A stretch of 22,741 nucleotides of DNA, taken from contig NZ_GL831112.1 in the NCBI RefSeq assembly GCF_000188295.1, positions 589,303 through 612,043 on the forward strand, in the 5' to 3' direction. This DNA comes from Streptococcus vestibularis ATCC 49124 (lineage in GTDB: Bacteria; Bacillota; Bacilli; Lactobacillales; Streptococcaceae). The notes beneath the pieces were generated by a model that had not been told where the DNA came from, did no database searches, and saw only the letters and a list, made by a program, of their open reading frames with translations. Positions 7,569 to 17,855 of the stretch are shown piece after piece (position 1 is the stretch's first letter; each line of letters opens with the position of its first letter). A program made the translations under genes and the position numbers.

Positions 7569-8795
7569 GTGAAAAAAATTGGTCAATCGATAATCACCAA
7601 ACGTGTGTTATGGACCGTCTTTTTCCTCTTTATTTATTGTTTAGGAAATCGCTTGGTTCTACCGTTTGTGGATTTGAAAAATGCAACTATCTTTGGGGGA
7701 GCCATGGGTTCCTTGGGTTTTTCTAGTGCCATGATGGGTGGAAACCTCAGCTCTGTGTCTCTTTTTTCAGTAGGCTTGTCACCCTGGATGTCAGCAATGA
7801 TTCTCTGGCAGATGTTTTCTTTTTCTAAGAAAATGGGCTTAAAAAATCTTCCCGTCGAGATTCAGGAACGTAGAAGAATGTACTTGACCCTAGCAATTGC
7901 CCTGGTCCAATCTCTGGCAGTGTCCTTAAACCTACCTATCGTTTCTGGGGTTAATGGCGGTCTCGCCGTTTTCATGAATACCATTTTATTGATTTCTGGG
8001 ACCTTTTTCTTGGTTTGGCTATCAGACCTCAACTCCCTCTTTGGGATTGGAGGCTCCATTGTCATCTTGATGGCAAGTATGATGGCCAATCTGCCTTATC
8101 AAATCATGGATAGTATTGAAAAGTTAGGTATCGGTTGGGATGTCTTACTTCCTCTGATTCTATTCAGTTTGATTTTCCTCTATGTTTCAGGGATTGTGCA
8201 GAGGGCTAGATATCGTATCCCAATCAATAAAATCAATATTCATAACCGATTTAAACAGTACTCTTACTTGGATATTATGTTGAATCCAGCCGGGGGGATG
8301 CCTTTCATGTATGCCATGTCCCTGGTCAGCATTCCACAGTATGTCTTTATGCTGATTCAGTTTATGCATCCTGAGAATAAGTGGGCTAGTGAGGCTACCA
8401 AGTCCTTGACGGTCGGTCAACCTCTTTGGTTGGTTGTTTATCTGATCATGCTATTCGTTCTAGGGTTAGCCTTTGCCTTTGTTAATGTCTCTGGCGAGCA
8501 AATCTCAGAACGTATGCGCAAGTCAGGTGAGTACATCTACGGTGTTTATCCAGGCCAAGAAACCAGTGACTATATCAACCATTTGGTGCTTAGATTTGGT
8601 TTCATTGGTGCCCTTTACATGCTTTTTATGGCAGGTACTCCAATGCTGATTATCTTGGTCAATCCAGATTACCTGCAACTGAGTATGATTCCTGGTACTT
8701 TCTTGATTTTTAGCGGTATGATTTACAATGTTAACGAGGAAATGAAGGCTTTGAAGCTTAACACTTCCTACACCCCGCTTTTTGAAAATGTATAA
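7569..8795 (+). CDS. secY2: SecY2, accessory Sec channel protein
   Basis: A 408-residue polytopic membrane protein of the SecY family, shorter than housekeeping SecY (about 430 residues) as is usual for SecY2. About ten hydrophobic helices can be picked out, for example near residues 14-33, 63-84, 104-120, 130-150, 190-210, 288-310 and 345-390. Long polar cytoplasmic loops lie between, including the positively charged one near 215-235 ([17 protein letters not shown]), a region that contacts SecA in SecY proteins. It forms the pore through which the glycosylated adhesin leaves the cell. The start is GTG at 7569, with TAGGAG at 7558-7563 as ribosome site. It opens the export gene cluster, 94 bases after the glycosyltransferase. 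Confidence 0.95.
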   Translation: MKKIGQSIITKRVLWTVFFLFIYCLGNRLVLPFVDLKNATIFGGAMGSLGFSSAMMGGNLSSVSLFSVGLSPWMSAMILWQMFSFSKKMGLKNLPVEIQERRRMYLTLAIALVQSLAVSLNLPIVSGVNGGLAVFMNTILLISGTFFLVWLSDLNSLFGIGGSIVILMASMMANLPYQIMDSIEKLGIGWDVLLPLILFSLIFLYVSGIVQRARYRIPINKINIHNRFKQYSYLDIMLNPAGGMPFMYAMSLVSIPQYVFMLIQFMHPENKWASEATKSLTVGQPLWLVVYLIMLFVLGLAFAFVNVSGEQISERMRKSGEYIYGVYPGQETSDYINHLVLRFGFIGALYMLFMAGTPMLIILVNPDYLQLSMIPGTFLIFSGMIYNVNEEMKALKLNTSYTPLFENV

Positions 8796-8798
8796 TAT

Positions 8799-8850
8799 CT
8801 CACCCTTCGTGGGGCTGAGAGGCAGGCTGGTGATGCGTGATCGGTCTGCC
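8799..8850 (+). promoter_or_regulatory. Two tandem stem-loops between secY2 and asp1
   Basis: The first is CTCA-CCC / GGG-C-TGAG (8799-8805 with 8812-8819), a 7-bp stem with one bulged C and a six-base loop. The second pairs 8821-8830 with 8841-8850 (GGCAGGCTGG with TCGGTCTGCC), ten base pairs including three G-T wobbles, with a ten-base loop. No T-run follows either, so they are not classic terminators. They sit in the only sizeable gap inside the export cluster and could be an mRNA processing or stability element. The asp1 ribosome site (GGAGGAG, 8884-8890) lies clear of both stems. Confidence 0.5.
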
Positions 8851-8895
8851 CCTCAATTTCAAGTATTGTGATGAGAAGGCAGTGGAGGAGCACTC

Positions 8896-10467
8896 ATGTA
8901 TTATTTTATTCCAGCTTGGTATGGACAGACGGATGAATTTTGGAAGACTGCTATTGATCCTTGGTACCGTATCCGTCAAAAAATAGAATTTGATGATAGC
9001 TTGCACCAAGTTCGCATTTTTCAAGATGAAGATCTAGCACCTCAACTTTTACTTTTAGCCTATCAACCGCATTTGCGTTATTTCTTACATCGTCATGATG
9101 TCTTAGAAGTTGGATACACAGCTATTTTTGATTTGATTCAAGGTATTACTGATGAAGAGATGCGAAACCTTCAGGTGACAGACTTGGAATGGCCAGAAGG
9201 GTCTACATTTGTCTACACACCATTTGCAATTGTGGTTCAATGCCAACACCAGCGTTATGCCGAGGTTGAATTTGGATCAGAGGGTTTTATTGGCATGATT
9301 CGCTACTTTAAGGATGATCAAATCATTCGTGAAGATGTTTACGATGACCGCGGCTTTATTTCGAGTAGCCTTTATTATGAAGAGGGACAACCAATCTACC
9401 GAAACTACCTCAACGCCAAGGGAGTCTGGCAGCTTTGTCATTTCTTTGATGGACGTGGAATTGTAGCCAACCCTCGTACGGATGGCCGTTTCGAAAAGAG
9501 TTATTATGGTGATCTTTCAGAAGTTATCTGGGAATTTTTGAATAAATTCTTAGCTGAAGAGGTTGAAGTATCAGACCGTTTTGTTATTGCGTCTGACCTG
9601 CGTCACAACAAACAACTCTTTGAACACTTGCCAACAGAAAATACAAAGATTTTGACCTGGTTCGCAGAACGTAATCAGGAAGATAAAGTTAATGCTTATG
9701 CGGCCTTTCTTCCACAGGTGGACTTGATGATTGCGGATCGTTACGATTACGTGGAGCAACTTCAGGTTGTCTATCCGAAAGAGGCTAAGAAGCTCAAGCA
9801 CATGGCTTCCTTCGATACCCGTTTGGCTTTGGGAACCAGTCAACGTGTCAAAGAGTCAAAAATCTTTTATCAGCTTGACTTCGATCAGTTGGATTTAGAG
9901 GCGATTTATCAGGTTTTAGCTTTCGTGGCTAAGTATCCAAAGACAAAGGTTGAGTTTGGAGCATTTAATGCCAATCCAGAGCAACTTGGTAGCCTGCAAA
10001 ATCAAGTGGAAAAAATGATTGAAGAACGTTTGAGTCCAGAAGCTTTTGAAGAGGTTGTCGAAAGTAGTGGTGCAGAAAATAAATTGGAGGAAAATAAGGA
10101 AATCATCAGTCGATTTTCTTTCCAAGACCTGAGAGACGAGACTGCTCTAATCAAGTCACTTCAATTTACACGCCTTATTGTCGACTTGAGTAAGGAGCCT
10201 AATCGTTATACACAGATTGCTGGAATTAGTGCCGGTATTCCACAAATTAACCGTGTGGCGTCTGAGTATGTAACCCATCAAGAGAATGGTTATATCTTGA
10301 AGCACTTGTCTGATTTTGAAAAAGCGGCTTACTACTATTTGGGACAATTGAACAACTGGAACCGTTCTCTTATCTACTCGATTGAGAAGATTAAGGAAAA
10401 CACGGGAGACCGTTTGGTACAAAAATGGGAGAATTGGTTGAAGGAGAAGCAGGATGACCAAGAATAA
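8896..10467 (+). CDS. asp1: Asp1, accessory Sec system protein
   Basis: A 523-residue cytosolic protein recognised by its characteristic start (MYYFIPAWYGQTDEFW), its position between secY2 and asp2, and its usual length. In studied streptococci Asp1 has a GT-B-like fold without catalysis and forms a complex with Asp2 and Asp3. This complex binds the adhesin and SecA2 and is essential for export. The C-terminal part here (about residues 390-515) keeps the GT-B-like pattern, including the segment TQIAGISAGIPQINRV that mimics a GT4 nucleotide-sugar site. A strong ribosome site GGAGGAG lies 5 bases before the ATG. The last 14 bases overlap asp2. Confidence 0.93.
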   Translation: MYYFIPAWYGQTDEFWKTAIDPWYRIRQKIEFDDSLHQVRIFQDEDLAPQLLLLAYQPHLRYFLHRHDVLEVGYTAIFDLIQGITDEEMRNLQVTDLEWPEGSTFVYTPFAIVVQCQHQRYAEVEFGSEGFIGMIRYFKDDQIIREDVYDDRGFISSSLYYEEGQPIYRNYLNAKGVWQLCHFFDGRGIVANPRTDGRFEKSYYGDLSEVIWEFLNKFLAEEVEVSDRFVIASDLRHNKQLFEHLPTENTKILTWFAERNQEDKVNAYAAFLPQVDLMIADRYDYVEQLQVVYPKEAKKLKHMASFDTRLALGTSQRVKESKIFYQLDFDQLDLEAIYQVLAFVAKYPKTKVEFGAFNANPEQLGSLQNQVEKMIEERLSPEAFEEVVESSGAENKLEENKEIISRFSFQDLRDETALIKSLQFTRLIVDLSKEPNRYTQIAGISAGIPQINRVASEYVTHQENGYILKHLSDFEKAAYYYLGQLNNWNRSLIYSIEKIKENTGDRLVQKWENWLKEKQDDQE

Positions 10468-11992
10468 TCGCCTGAAAATATTACAAGTTGGATCTTCTAA
10501 CTGGTCAGAAAATCAGGAAATTCCTGAAAATATGAAATGGTACTATTGCAATCTTGGTCAGCTTGAGACCTTGCAAGAAACCATCGAAGAAGACGAAATC
10601 AAGGCTTTCACAGCGGTTATTGTGGACAGTCTGGAGGGGCTTGAGGAATTGATGGTTATTAAAGAGTATTTGATTCCTCACACTATTTTCTTTGATCAAA
10701 CGATTGAAGTGACAGATGAGAGACTTGCTCAGTTTATCAAGGAAGTCTGCGCTGTTCCAACTGATTTTTCAAATCAAGGACAGCTGCTCTTCACCCTTTC
10801 AAAAGCACTCTTTTCAGGGCAATACGGGGATAAGATGTTTCCATTCACTACCCAAGTTAACCCCAATTTTAGTGGTGAAGTGACCTACCATGGTTATGAA
10901 AATGTCATTTTAAACGGCGACTACGGTCAAGAATTTACTCCTGTCTTGGACTGGACCTATAATGTCAGAGCCAGCAAGGAAAACCCAATTGAGCTTTGGT
11001 TGGAGTTTGAAAAAGAAGATACCTGTGAGTGTCGCTTGATTCTCAATCTTCTGCCAGAAGGTTCGGTAGCAGGCATTTTCAAGACCTACATCATTTCAGA
11101 AGAAGAAATGCGCAAAGAAGCCATTGTTCTTGATGAGGACAGGATTTTCCTTTTGTCAGCTAGTCTTGAAATGAAGGGCAGAGGTCAGATTACTATTGGT
11201 GGGCTCCACCAACGTTTGACGCGTTTTCAATTTGGAAAGTTTGTACTTGGAGGTGGTATTCTCCACGACAGAAAGCATCAAGAAATCAACTATTTCTTTT
11301 ATCCTGGGGATTTCAAGCCACCTTTGTCTGTTTACTTCTCAGGTTTCCGTCCTGCCGAAGGTTTCGAAGGTTTCGGGATGATGAAGGCTATGGGAACTCC
11401 CTTTTTGCTCTTTTCAGATCCTCGCCTCCAGGGTGGAGCATTTTACATTGGGACTGAAGAGCTTGAAAATAGTATCAAGGACACTATCCAACATTACTTG
11501 GCCTACCTAGGTTTTGACAATAGTCAACTCATTCTCTCTGGAATGTCCATGGGAACCTTCCCATCTATGTACTATGGTGCGGACTTTGAGCCTCATGCGA
11601 TTATCATGTCTAAACCTCTAGCTAATGTCGGTACTATCGGTAATCGTGCCAGACTCTTGGCGCCAGAGGTCTTTCCAACAGGCATTGATGTCTTACATTT
11701 GCAGACAGGACGTTTGGATAATGAGGGTGTTGAGGCCCTTAATCAGAAGTTCTGGAATAAGTTTGAAAAAGCAGATTTTGCAAACACGACCTTTGGTCTT
11801 TCTTACATGAAAGACGAGGATATGGATCCAACGGCCTATGAGGATATTACCAAGTCCCTCTATTACTCAGGGGCTAAGATTCTCAGTAAGGGAACATCAG
11901 GTCGACACAACGACGATTCATATACGGCGACAACTTGGTTTGTCAATTTTTACCGTATGATTTTAGAAAATGATTTTGGAAGGAAGGAGTAA
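10454..11992 (+). CDS. asp2: Asp2, O-acetyltransferase and export factor
   Basis: A 512-residue protein of the Asp1-Asp2-Asp3 complex. In S. gordonii it O-acetylates GlcNAc on the SRR adhesin and is also needed for transport. The serine-hydrolase-type nucleophile is visible as GMSMG at residues 363-367 with Ser365. The rest of the triad is probably Glu455 (in KDEDMD) and His485 (in SGRHND). All three are offset by the same number from the Ser362, Glu452 and His482 that I recall for the S. gordonii protein. The C-terminal half is an alpha/beta-hydrolase-like domain. The start overlaps asp1 by 14 bases, and asp3 begins 2 bases after the stop, so the three genes are translationally linked. Confidence 0.93.
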   Translation: MTKNNRLKILQVGSSNWSENQEIPENMKWYYCNLGQLETLQETIEEDEIKAFTAVIVDSLEGLEELMVIKEYLIPHTIFFDQTIEVTDERLAQFIKEVCAVPTDFSNQGQLLFTLSKALFSGQYGDKMFPFTTQVNPNFSGEVTYHGYENVILNGDYGQEFTPVLDWTYNVRASKENPIELWLEFEKEDTCECRLILNLLPEGSVAGIFKTYIISEEEMRKEAIVLDEDRIFLLSASLEMKGRGQITIGGLHQRLTRFQFGKFVLGGGILHDRKHQEINYFFYPGDFKPPLSVYFSGFRPAEGFEGFGMMKAMGTPFLLFSDPRLQGGAFYIGTEELENSIKDTIQHYLAYLGFDNSQLILSGMSMGTFPSMYYGADFEPHAIIMSKPLANVGTIGNRARLLAPEVFPTGIDVLHLQTGRLDNEGVEALNQKFWNKFEKADFANTTFGLSYMKDEDMDPTAYEDITKSLYYSGAKILSKGTSGRHNDDSYTATTWFVNFYRMILENDFGRKE

Positions 11993-11994
11993 GA

Positions 11995-12441
11995 ATGTTC
12001 AGAAATAAGAAATCAGAAATCTTGTGGGGCTTAAACCACAAAGCCTACATGTATGGCTCAAAAATTGTTAAGCGCCAAGATGGTTCTGTGCAATTTTACA
12101 ATCCTTTGGTGCCATCAGGAACGGAAATCCAGTCTTGGATGGCCATCCAAAACTATCAAGCTGGTCGTACCCAGCCTGCCCTCCCACTTTTGAAAAAGGG
12201 GCATAGCTATGACTTGACGGCTAATCTCGAAGCTGTACCAACAGGTTCAGTATTTTTGAAAGTCAGCTTTTTGGACCGTTATGACAATGAAATTAAGCAG
12301 CTAATTGAAAAAAGTACCCAAATGACCTTTGTTTATCCTCATGAGGCTTATACCTATCGTATTTCTCTATTGAGTGCTGGGGTCAAAGAGCTGGATTTCT
12401 ACAGCTTAAAACTGGAAGAAACAGGAGAAGAAAATGTTTAA
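11995..12441 (+). CDS. asp3: Asp3, accessory Sec system protein
   Basis: A 148-residue mostly beta protein, the small third member of the Asp1-Asp2-Asp3 complex that binds the adhesin and SecA2. Recognition rests on position between asp2 and secA2, on size, and on family-typical stretches such as [20 protein letters not shown] and the central motif [10 protein letters not shown]. Asp3 has a carbohydrate-binding-module-like fold in published structures. The ribosome site AGGAG (11985-11989) lies inside the end of asp2. The gene overlaps secA2 by 8 bases. It looks complete. Confidence 0.88.
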   Translation: MFRNKKSEILWGLNHKAYMYGSKIVKRQDGSVQFYNPLVPSGTEIQSWMAIQNYQAGRTQPALPLLKKGHSYDLTANLEAVPTGSVFLKVSFLDRYDNEIKQLIEKSTQMTFVYPHEAYTYRISLLSAGVKELDFYSLKLEETGEENV

Positions 12442-14809
12442 ACAACTGAATCCTATTCTCTCTGTTAAGGAAATACTCAAGGAGATTAACGGACGAGCTG
12501 ATGAAATGGCAGGTTTGACCAATCTTGAGTTAAAAAATAAAACGCAAGAATTTAAGGAGCGTTTGGCTCAAGGAGAAAGCTTGGACGACCTCCTGCCAGA
12601 AGCCTTTGCGGTTGTTCGTGAAGCTGATAAGCGCGTGCTAGGCATGTTCCCTTATGATGTTCAGGTCATGGGAGGCATTGTCATGCACCAGGGCCATATT
12701 GCTGAGATGAATACGGGTGAGGGGAAGACTTTGACGGCAACCATGCCAGTCTACCTTAATGCTTTGTCAGGTGAAGGCGCTATTCTCGTTACGATTAATG
12801 AATACTTGGCTATTCGTGACGCTGAGGAAATGGGTCAGGTCTATGAGTTCTTAGGGTTGACGATTGGTGTTCCCTGTGTGGAAGGTAGTAATGAGATGGA
12901 TCCAGCAGAAAAGCGTGCCATCTATCAATCGGACATCGTTTACACGACAAATGCCAGTCTAGGTTTTGACTATTTGATTGATAACCTTGCTTCTAACCAA
13001 GACGGTAAATACATGCGTCCCTTTAACTATGCCATTGTCGATGAGGTGGATTCTGTTCTACTGGATAGTGCGCAGACGCCCTTGATTATCTCTGGTGCAC
13101 CTCGTGTTCAGTCCAACTATTATGGAATGATGGATACCCTCATGACCACCTTGGTCGAGGGTGAGGATTATATCTTCAAAGAAGAAAAAGGTGAAGTTTG
13201 GTTGACCACTAAGGGTGCCAAGGCTGCTGAAAACTATCTTGGTATCGGTAACCTCTACGATGAAGTAAATAGCACCTTTGCCCGTCATTTGCTCTTTTCA
13301 CTTCGTGCTCACTTGCTCTATAAAAAGGACAAGGACTATATCATTCGTGATGGTAAGAAAGGGCCAGAAGTAGTGCTTCTTGACAAGTCAACAGGTCGTC
13401 TTTTAGAATTGACTAAGCTCCAAGGGGGACTCCACCAAGCTATCGAAGCCAAAGAATTAGTGGCCTTGTCACAAGAAACCAGAGCCATGGCTTCAATCAC
13501 CTACCAAAGTCTTTTTAAAAAATTCCAGAAAATTTCAGGGATGACAGGGACTGGTAAGGTGGCAGAAAAAGAATTTCTAGACACCTACGGTATGAAGGTC
13601 ATTCAAATCCCGACCAACCGTAAGAAACAACGTATCGACTACCCTGATAAGATTTATGAGACCCTACCAGAGAAAATCTTCGCTTCTTTAGAGTATGTTA
13701 AGCATTATCATGGAAAAGGCAATCCAATCTTGATTTTTGTAAGTTCAGTGGAAATGTCAGAGCTTTATTCTTCTCTGCTTTTGCGTGAAGGAATTGCTCA
13801 TAATCTCTTGAATGCCAACAATGCACCACGTGAGGCAGAGATGATCGCCGAGTCTGGACAAATGGGTGCCGTGACAGTTGCGACTTCAATGGCTGGACGT
13901 GGAACAGATATCAAGCTCGGTAAGGGGGTGGCTGAACTGGGTGGATTAGTCGTTATCGGTACCGAACGTATGGAAAGTCAGCGTATTGATTTGCAAATCC
14001 GTGGCCGTTCTGGACGTCAGGGTGATCCTGGTATGTCTAAATTCTTCGTCTCACTTGAAGATGACGTGATTAAGAAATACGGTCCATCGTGGGTTCACCG
14101 TATCTACAAAGAATATGCTATTAATGATCACATTGAGCCTAAGGAACTGACAGGTCGCAAGTATCGTAAATTGGTTGAAAAAGCCCAAGAAGCTAGTGAA
14201 AGTTCTGATCGTACCTCACGTCGTCAGACGCTTGAATTTGCAGAAAGTATGAACATCCAACGTGAGATGATTTATGCTCAACGTGACCGTCTCATTTACT
14301 ACAATCAAGGTTTGGACACTGTTATCGACGAGGTTCTTGACGATTTCATCGACCAAGCTATGACTGAGGAAGATTTCTCAAAAGCGGAAAATCTTTACCA
14401 TTTCATCTTGCGTAATATCAGCTTCCGAATCAATGAAATTCCTAAGGATTTAGACCTCAACAATCGTGAGCAAGTCTTGGAACTCATCTATCAGTTTGCC
14501 TATCGTGAACTTGATACTAAAAAGCAGGAGTTGAAAACCAAGGAACTTAACGAGTATTTCCAACGTCTATCCATGCTTAAGGCTGTGGATGACAACTGGG
14601 TAGAGCAGGTAGACTATCTGCAACAACTCCAAATGGCTATCGGTAGCCAGCAACTCAGTCAAAAGAACCCTATTGTCGAATATTACCAAGAGGCATACAA
14701 GGGCTTCGAAGCCATGAAACGTCAAATCAGAAAGGATATGGTTCGTAATCTTCTCCTTAGTCAGGTGCAAGTCACTAAAAAAGGAGATATCATCAGCCAT
14801 TTCCCATAA
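12434..14809 (+). CDS. secA2: SecA2, accessory Sec motor ATPase
   Basis: A 791-residue DEAD-type translocation ATPase that drives the glycosylated adhesin through SecY2. Nucleotide-binding domain 1 has Walker A TGEGKT at residues 94-99 and Walker B DEVD at 203-206. The preprotein-crosslinking part lies near 220-360. NBD2 follows with [14 protein letters not shown] and the [13 protein letters not shown] motif. The helical scaffold and wing fill the rest. It is shorter than housekeeping SecA and ends ISHFP, without the cysteine zinc-binding tail that recruits SecB, as expected for SecA2. The ribosome site AGGAG (12423-12427) is inside the end of asp3. The 12-base gap to gtfA suggests one transcript. 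Confidence 0.96.
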   Translation: MFKQLNPILSVKEILKEINGRADEMAGLTNLELKNKTQEFKERLAQGESLDDLLPEAFAVVREADKRVLGMFPYDVQVMGGIVMHQGHIAEMNTGEGKTLTATMPVYLNALSGEGAILVTINEYLAIRDAEEMGQVYEFLGLTIGVPCVEGSNEMDPAEKRAIYQSDIVYTTNASLGFDYLIDNLASNQDGKYMRPFNYAIVDEVDSVLLDSAQTPLIISGAPRVQSNYYGMMDTLMTTLVEGEDYIFKEEKGEVWLTTKGAKAAENYLGIGNLYDEVNSTFARHLLFSLRAHLLYKKDKDYIIRDGKKGPEVVLLDKSTGRLLELTKLQGGLHQAIEAKELVALSQETRAMASITYQSLFKKFQKISGMTGTGKVAEKEFLDTYGMKVIQIPTNRKKQRIDYPDKIYETLPEKIFASLEYVKHYHGKGNPILIFVSSVEMSELYSSLLLREGIAHNLLNANNAPREAEMIAESGQMGAVTVATSMAGRGTDIKLGKGVAELGGLVVIGTERMESQRIDLQIRGRSGRQGDPGMSKFFVSLEDDVIKKYGPSWVHRIYKEYAINDHIEPKELTGRKYRKLVEKAQEASESSDRTSRRQTLEFAESMNIQREMIYAQRDRLIYYNQGLDTVIDEVLDDFIDQAMTEEDFSKAENLYHFILRNISFRINEIPKDLDLNNREQVLELIYQFAYRELDTKKQELKTKELNEYFQRLSMLKAVDDNWVEQVDYLQQLQMAIGSQQLSQKNPIVEYYQEAYKGFEAMKRQIRKDMVRNLLLSQVQVTKKGDIISHFP

Positions 14810-14821
14810 AATAAGGAAATT

Positions 14822-16330
14822 ATGACAGTATATAACATTAATTTAGGCATAGGGTGGGCCAGCAGTGGTGTCGAATATGCTCAGGCCTATCGTGCTAAGA
14901 TTTTCAAGGAAATGGGGCAAGAAGCAAAATTTGTTTTTATGGACCTCATCCTTGGGGATAATATCGAGCATATGACTAGCAAGATTGATTTTTCAGACGA
15001 TGAAATCATCTGGCTCCATAGCTATTTTACAGATGTTAAGATTGCACCATCGACCATTAGTCTAGCAGAAATCGAAGCCATCTTACCTACCGATCCTGAG
15101 CGTAAGGAAGTAGCTGGTCGCCTCATTCGTTACCATTATCCACAGGATGATATGGTAGTAGCATGTAACCTTCGTGCCACTGATGAAGGCGCGGTGGAAA
15201 CCGTCAGCTATTTTGTCAATGACAAGCTCTTGCGCAAGGATTTTTACTCCTACACTCGTTATTGCAGTGAGTATTCTGCGCCTAAGGACAATCAAGCCAA
15301 GGTTTACCAACGCCGTTTTTATAACGAAGATGGATCTACAGCCTATGACATGATTGTAGGAGACAATAATCAAGATATCTATCGTTTCCCAGATCAGGTT
15401 CTCTATGGTAAGCAAGAATTCCTTCGCTATTTCTTCAAACGTCTGGCCCTAACTAAGGATGATGTGGTCATCTTGGACCGTGAAACAGGTATTGGTCAGT
15501 TGGTCTTTGAAGAAGCGCAGGCTGCTCGCCTAGGTGTCGTTGTTCACGCTGAGCACTTTAGTGTCAATCAAACTGATGACAACTATATTCTCTGGAATAA
15601 CTATTACGAGTACCAATTTACCAATGCGGATAAGGTTGATTTCTTTATCGTGGCGACAGATCGTCAGAGGGAAATTCTGCAGGAACAGTTCCGTCACTAT
15701 ACCAACCATGATCCCAAAATCTACACCATTCCAGTGGGAAGCTTGACTAAATTAGTCGGACAGAACAAGACACGTAAGCCGTTCTCAATGATTACGGCCT
15801 CACGATTGGCTCAGGAAAAACACATTGACTGGTTGGTTCGTGCGGTTATCGAGGTTCATAAGACTCTGCCAGATATCACTTTTGATATCTACGGTAGTGG
15901 TAGTATGGATGCCAAGTTGCGTGAGATTATTGTCGAAGGGCAAGCAGGAGAATACATTCGTCTCATGGGACATGCTGATTTGACCGACATTTATAGCCAG
16001 TACGAGGTCTATCTGACAGCTTCAACCAGCGAAGGTTTTGGACTCACTCTCATGGAAGCGGTTGGTTCGGGACTTCCGATGATTGGATTTGATGTGCCTT
16101 ACGGAAATCAAACCTTTATCCAAGATGGAGTTAACGGTTATCTCCTCCCCGTTGCTGAAAATCATGTCGTGGATGTTATCACCAAGTCCTATAAGGATGC
16201 CATTGTTCGTCTCTACGAAGAAGGTAATATCGAGGCCATGCGCCAAAAATCTTATGACTTTGCCAAAGGTTTCTTGACTAGTCAAGTCAAGGCAGCTTGG
16301 AAACAGTTACTTGAGGAGGTACGCTCATGA
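14822..16330 (+). CDS. gtfA: GtfA, catalytic subunit of the Ser/Thr GlcNAc transferase
   Basis: A 502-residue GT4-family (GT-B fold) enzyme that, with GtfB, transfers GlcNAc from UDP-GlcNAc to serine and threonine of the SRR adhesin in the cytosol. The N-terminal Rossmann half begins MTVYNINLGIGWASSGVEYA. A beta-rich insertion typical of GtfA/GtfB pairs spans about residues 75-200. The C-terminal half has ASRLAQEKHIDWLVRA and the nucleotide-sugar motif E-x7-E, with Glu404 and Glu412 in SEGFGLTLMEAVGSGLP. AAGGAA at 14813-14818 is the ribosome site. The stop overlaps the gtfB start (ATGA), fitting a 1:1 complex. Confidence 0.95.
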   Translation: MTVYNINLGIGWASSGVEYAQAYRAKIFKEMGQEAKFVFMDLILGDNIEHMTSKIDFSDDEIIWLHSYFTDVKIAPSTISLAEIEAILPTDPERKEVAGRLIRYHYPQDDMVVACNLRATDEGAVETVSYFVNDKLLRKDFYSYTRYCSEYSAPKDNQAKVYQRRFYNEDGSTAYDMIVGDNNQDIYRFPDQVLYGKQEFLRYFFKRLALTKDDVVILDRETGIGQLVFEEAQAARLGVVVHAEHFSVNQTDDNYILWNNYYEYQFTNADKVDFFIVATDRQREILQEQFRHYTNHDPKIYTIPVGSLTKLVGQNKTRKPFSMITASRLAQEKHIDWLVRAVIEVHKTLPDITFDIYGSGSMDAKLREIIVEGQAGEYIRLMGHADLTDIYSQYEVYLTASTSEGFGLTLMEAVGSGLPMIGFDVPYGNQTFIQDGVNGYLLPVAENHVVDVITKSYKDAIVRLYEEGNIEAMRQKSYDFAKGFLTSQVKAAWKQLLEEVRS

Positions 16331-17679
16331 TATTCTTATGTGATTACTATAATCAAGCCAGTAAGGATTTGGCTTACTCTCTTCAGGCAGCAGGCTACGA
16401 TGCTACAACAGTTGTCATCAATCCAGATGGATTCCTCCCTCAAGGAGCTCTTTCTCCTTTCACCTATTATGTGGAAGCAGTAGAGGAAATTGGCAAACCA
16501 CGCTTTTTCAACCAAGTTCCTGTGCCAGCCTTTTGGGAAATTTCAGGGAACAATCAGATGGCGCGTGTGTCTAATCTCACCGAAGAACGTGCCCGCATCA
16601 CCTACCCTGAAGGTAGCAAGGCTCGTATCGTTAAAAGTGTCGAATGGTTAGACAAGTCAGGAAAGATTCGCCAAGTAGACCACTACAACAAATACGGATT
16701 CTGCTTTGCCAAAACCACTCATGATGAGAACGGTCAGCCACTCTTTACCAGCTACCAAACCAAAGAAGGCGACGAACGTATCTTGGAAAATCATCTCACC
16801 AGTGATATTCTCTTGACCCTACCAGGACAAGCCCTTCGTCGTTTCACCAACCGAACCGAATTTATCAAAGCCTTTCTAGCTCAGGTCTTTGGTGAAATCG
16901 ATCACATTATCTTTAATAGCTTGGCGACACCTTTCATCGTCTCATGGACTATGGAAAATAAAGGTGCCACTGATGTCCTTGTTTGGCAAGAGCCGCTAGG
17001 TGATGTCCTTCCAGGTAACATGAATGGTATCTTGGAGGATAATTCAGCCAGAGCCAATGCTATCATCATTCCTGATAAGGCCACTTATGAAAAAGCTTTG
17101 ACCTTGGCGCCAGAGGATAAACATCATAAGATTTTGTCTCTTGGCTATGCCTATGACTTCAAGGAAAATTATGGTAAACCTCGTAATGCTTTTATCGCAA
17201 CCAATTCAGACCAAATTGAGCGTTTAGAAGCCTTGGTTGAGTCACTCCCTGATGTGACCTTCCAGATTGCGGCAGTCACTGAGATGTCACCAAGATTGCT
17301 CTCAATGATGCGTTATTCAAACGTTGTGCTCCATCCAAACGCTAGTCACAAGCAGTTGGACAAGCTCTATCAAGAGTCTGACCTCTACTTGGATATCAAC
17401 CATTATAATGAATTGTACAAGGCGATACGAACAGCCTTCGAACATCAGTTGTTGATTTTGGCCTTTTCAGAAACAGCTCATGGACGTGTTTATACAGCAC
17501 CAGAGCATATCTATGCCAGTCAGGACTATCCAGCTATGGTTGCTAAAATTAAGCAGGTTCTGGGCAACAATCAAGCCATGCAAGAAGCCATGCAAGCTCA
17601 AAAAGCTCAAGCCAATACTCTGCCTGCTTCTGAGTTGGTCGACCGCTTACAATCACTTTTAGGAGGAAATCATGTCTAA
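16327..17679 (+). CDS. gtfB: GtfB, non-catalytic partner of GtfA
   Basis: A 450-residue GT-B-like protein that stabilises GtfA and binds the acceptor polypeptide. Its opening (MIFLCDYYNQASKDLAYSLQ) and beta-rich insertion (about residues 65-180) mirror GtfA. The region matching the donor site lacks a usable E-x7-E: where GtfA has SEGFGLTLME, GtfB reads LAFSETAHGRVYTAPE. This agrees with its role as an adaptor rather than an enzyme. About residues 290-390 (from IERLEALVESLPDVTF through SDLYLDIN) resemble the tail of the GT2-GT8 protein upstream. It overlaps gtfA by four bases and asp4 by eight. Confidence 0.94.
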   Translation: MIFLCDYYNQASKDLAYSLQAAGYDATTVVINPDGFLPQGALSPFTYYVEAVEEIGKPRFFNQVPVPAFWEISGNNQMARVSNLTEERARITYPEGSKARIVKSVEWLDKSGKIRQVDHYNKYGFCFAKTTHDENGQPLFTSYQTKEGDERILENHLTSDILLTLPGQALRRFTNRTEFIKAFLAQVFGEIDHIIFNSLATPFIVSWTMENKGATDVLVWQEPLGDVLPGNMNGILEDNSARANAIIIPDKATYEKALTLAPEDKHHKILSLGYAYDFKENYGKPRNAFIATNSDQIERLEALVESLPDVTFQIAAVTEMSPRLLSMMRYSNVVLHPNASHKQLDKLYQESDLYLDINHYNELYKAIRTAFEHQLLILAFSETAHGRVYTAPEHIYASQDYPAMVAKIKQVLGNNQAMQEAMQAQKAQANTLPASELVDRLQSLLGGNHV

Positions 17680-17851
17680 AAAAGATTTGTTCTACGGTGA
17701 CGTTGAAGGTCGTATGGAAGAACTCAGGCAAAAGCCTATCATAAAGGAAAAAGAAACTAGAGGAGAGAAGATCAACAAGAGCTTTTCAATCATGCTCGGA
17801 CTTGTTATCATCATCGGTTTAATCTTCACCCTCATTGGTTTGTTGAGGTAG
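17672..17851 (+). CDS. asp4: Asp4, SecE-like small membrane protein
   Basis: A 59-residue protein easily missed because of its length. It begins MSKKDLFYGDVEGRMEEL, followed by a lysine- and glutamate-rich helix, and ends in one transmembrane helix at about residues 38-57 (FSIMLGLVIIIGLIFTLIGL). A soluble amphipathic helix followed by a single membrane span is the SecE plan. Asp4 is the accepted SecE analogue that clamps SecY2 in SRR loci. A strong ribosome site (AGGAGG, 17661-17666) lies 5 bases before the ATG. The gene overlaps the gtfB stop. Position between gtfB and asp5 matches other streptococci. Confidence 0.88.
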   Translation: MSKKDLFYGDVEGRMEELRQKPIIKEKETRGEKINKSFSIMLGLVIIIGLIFTLIGLLR

Positions 17852-17855
17852 TTCT

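Noticed and set aside
12434..14809. Housekeeping SecA
   Set aside because: Too short, lacks the C-terminal zinc motif, and lies within the asp/gtf cluster next to secY2, so it is SecA2.
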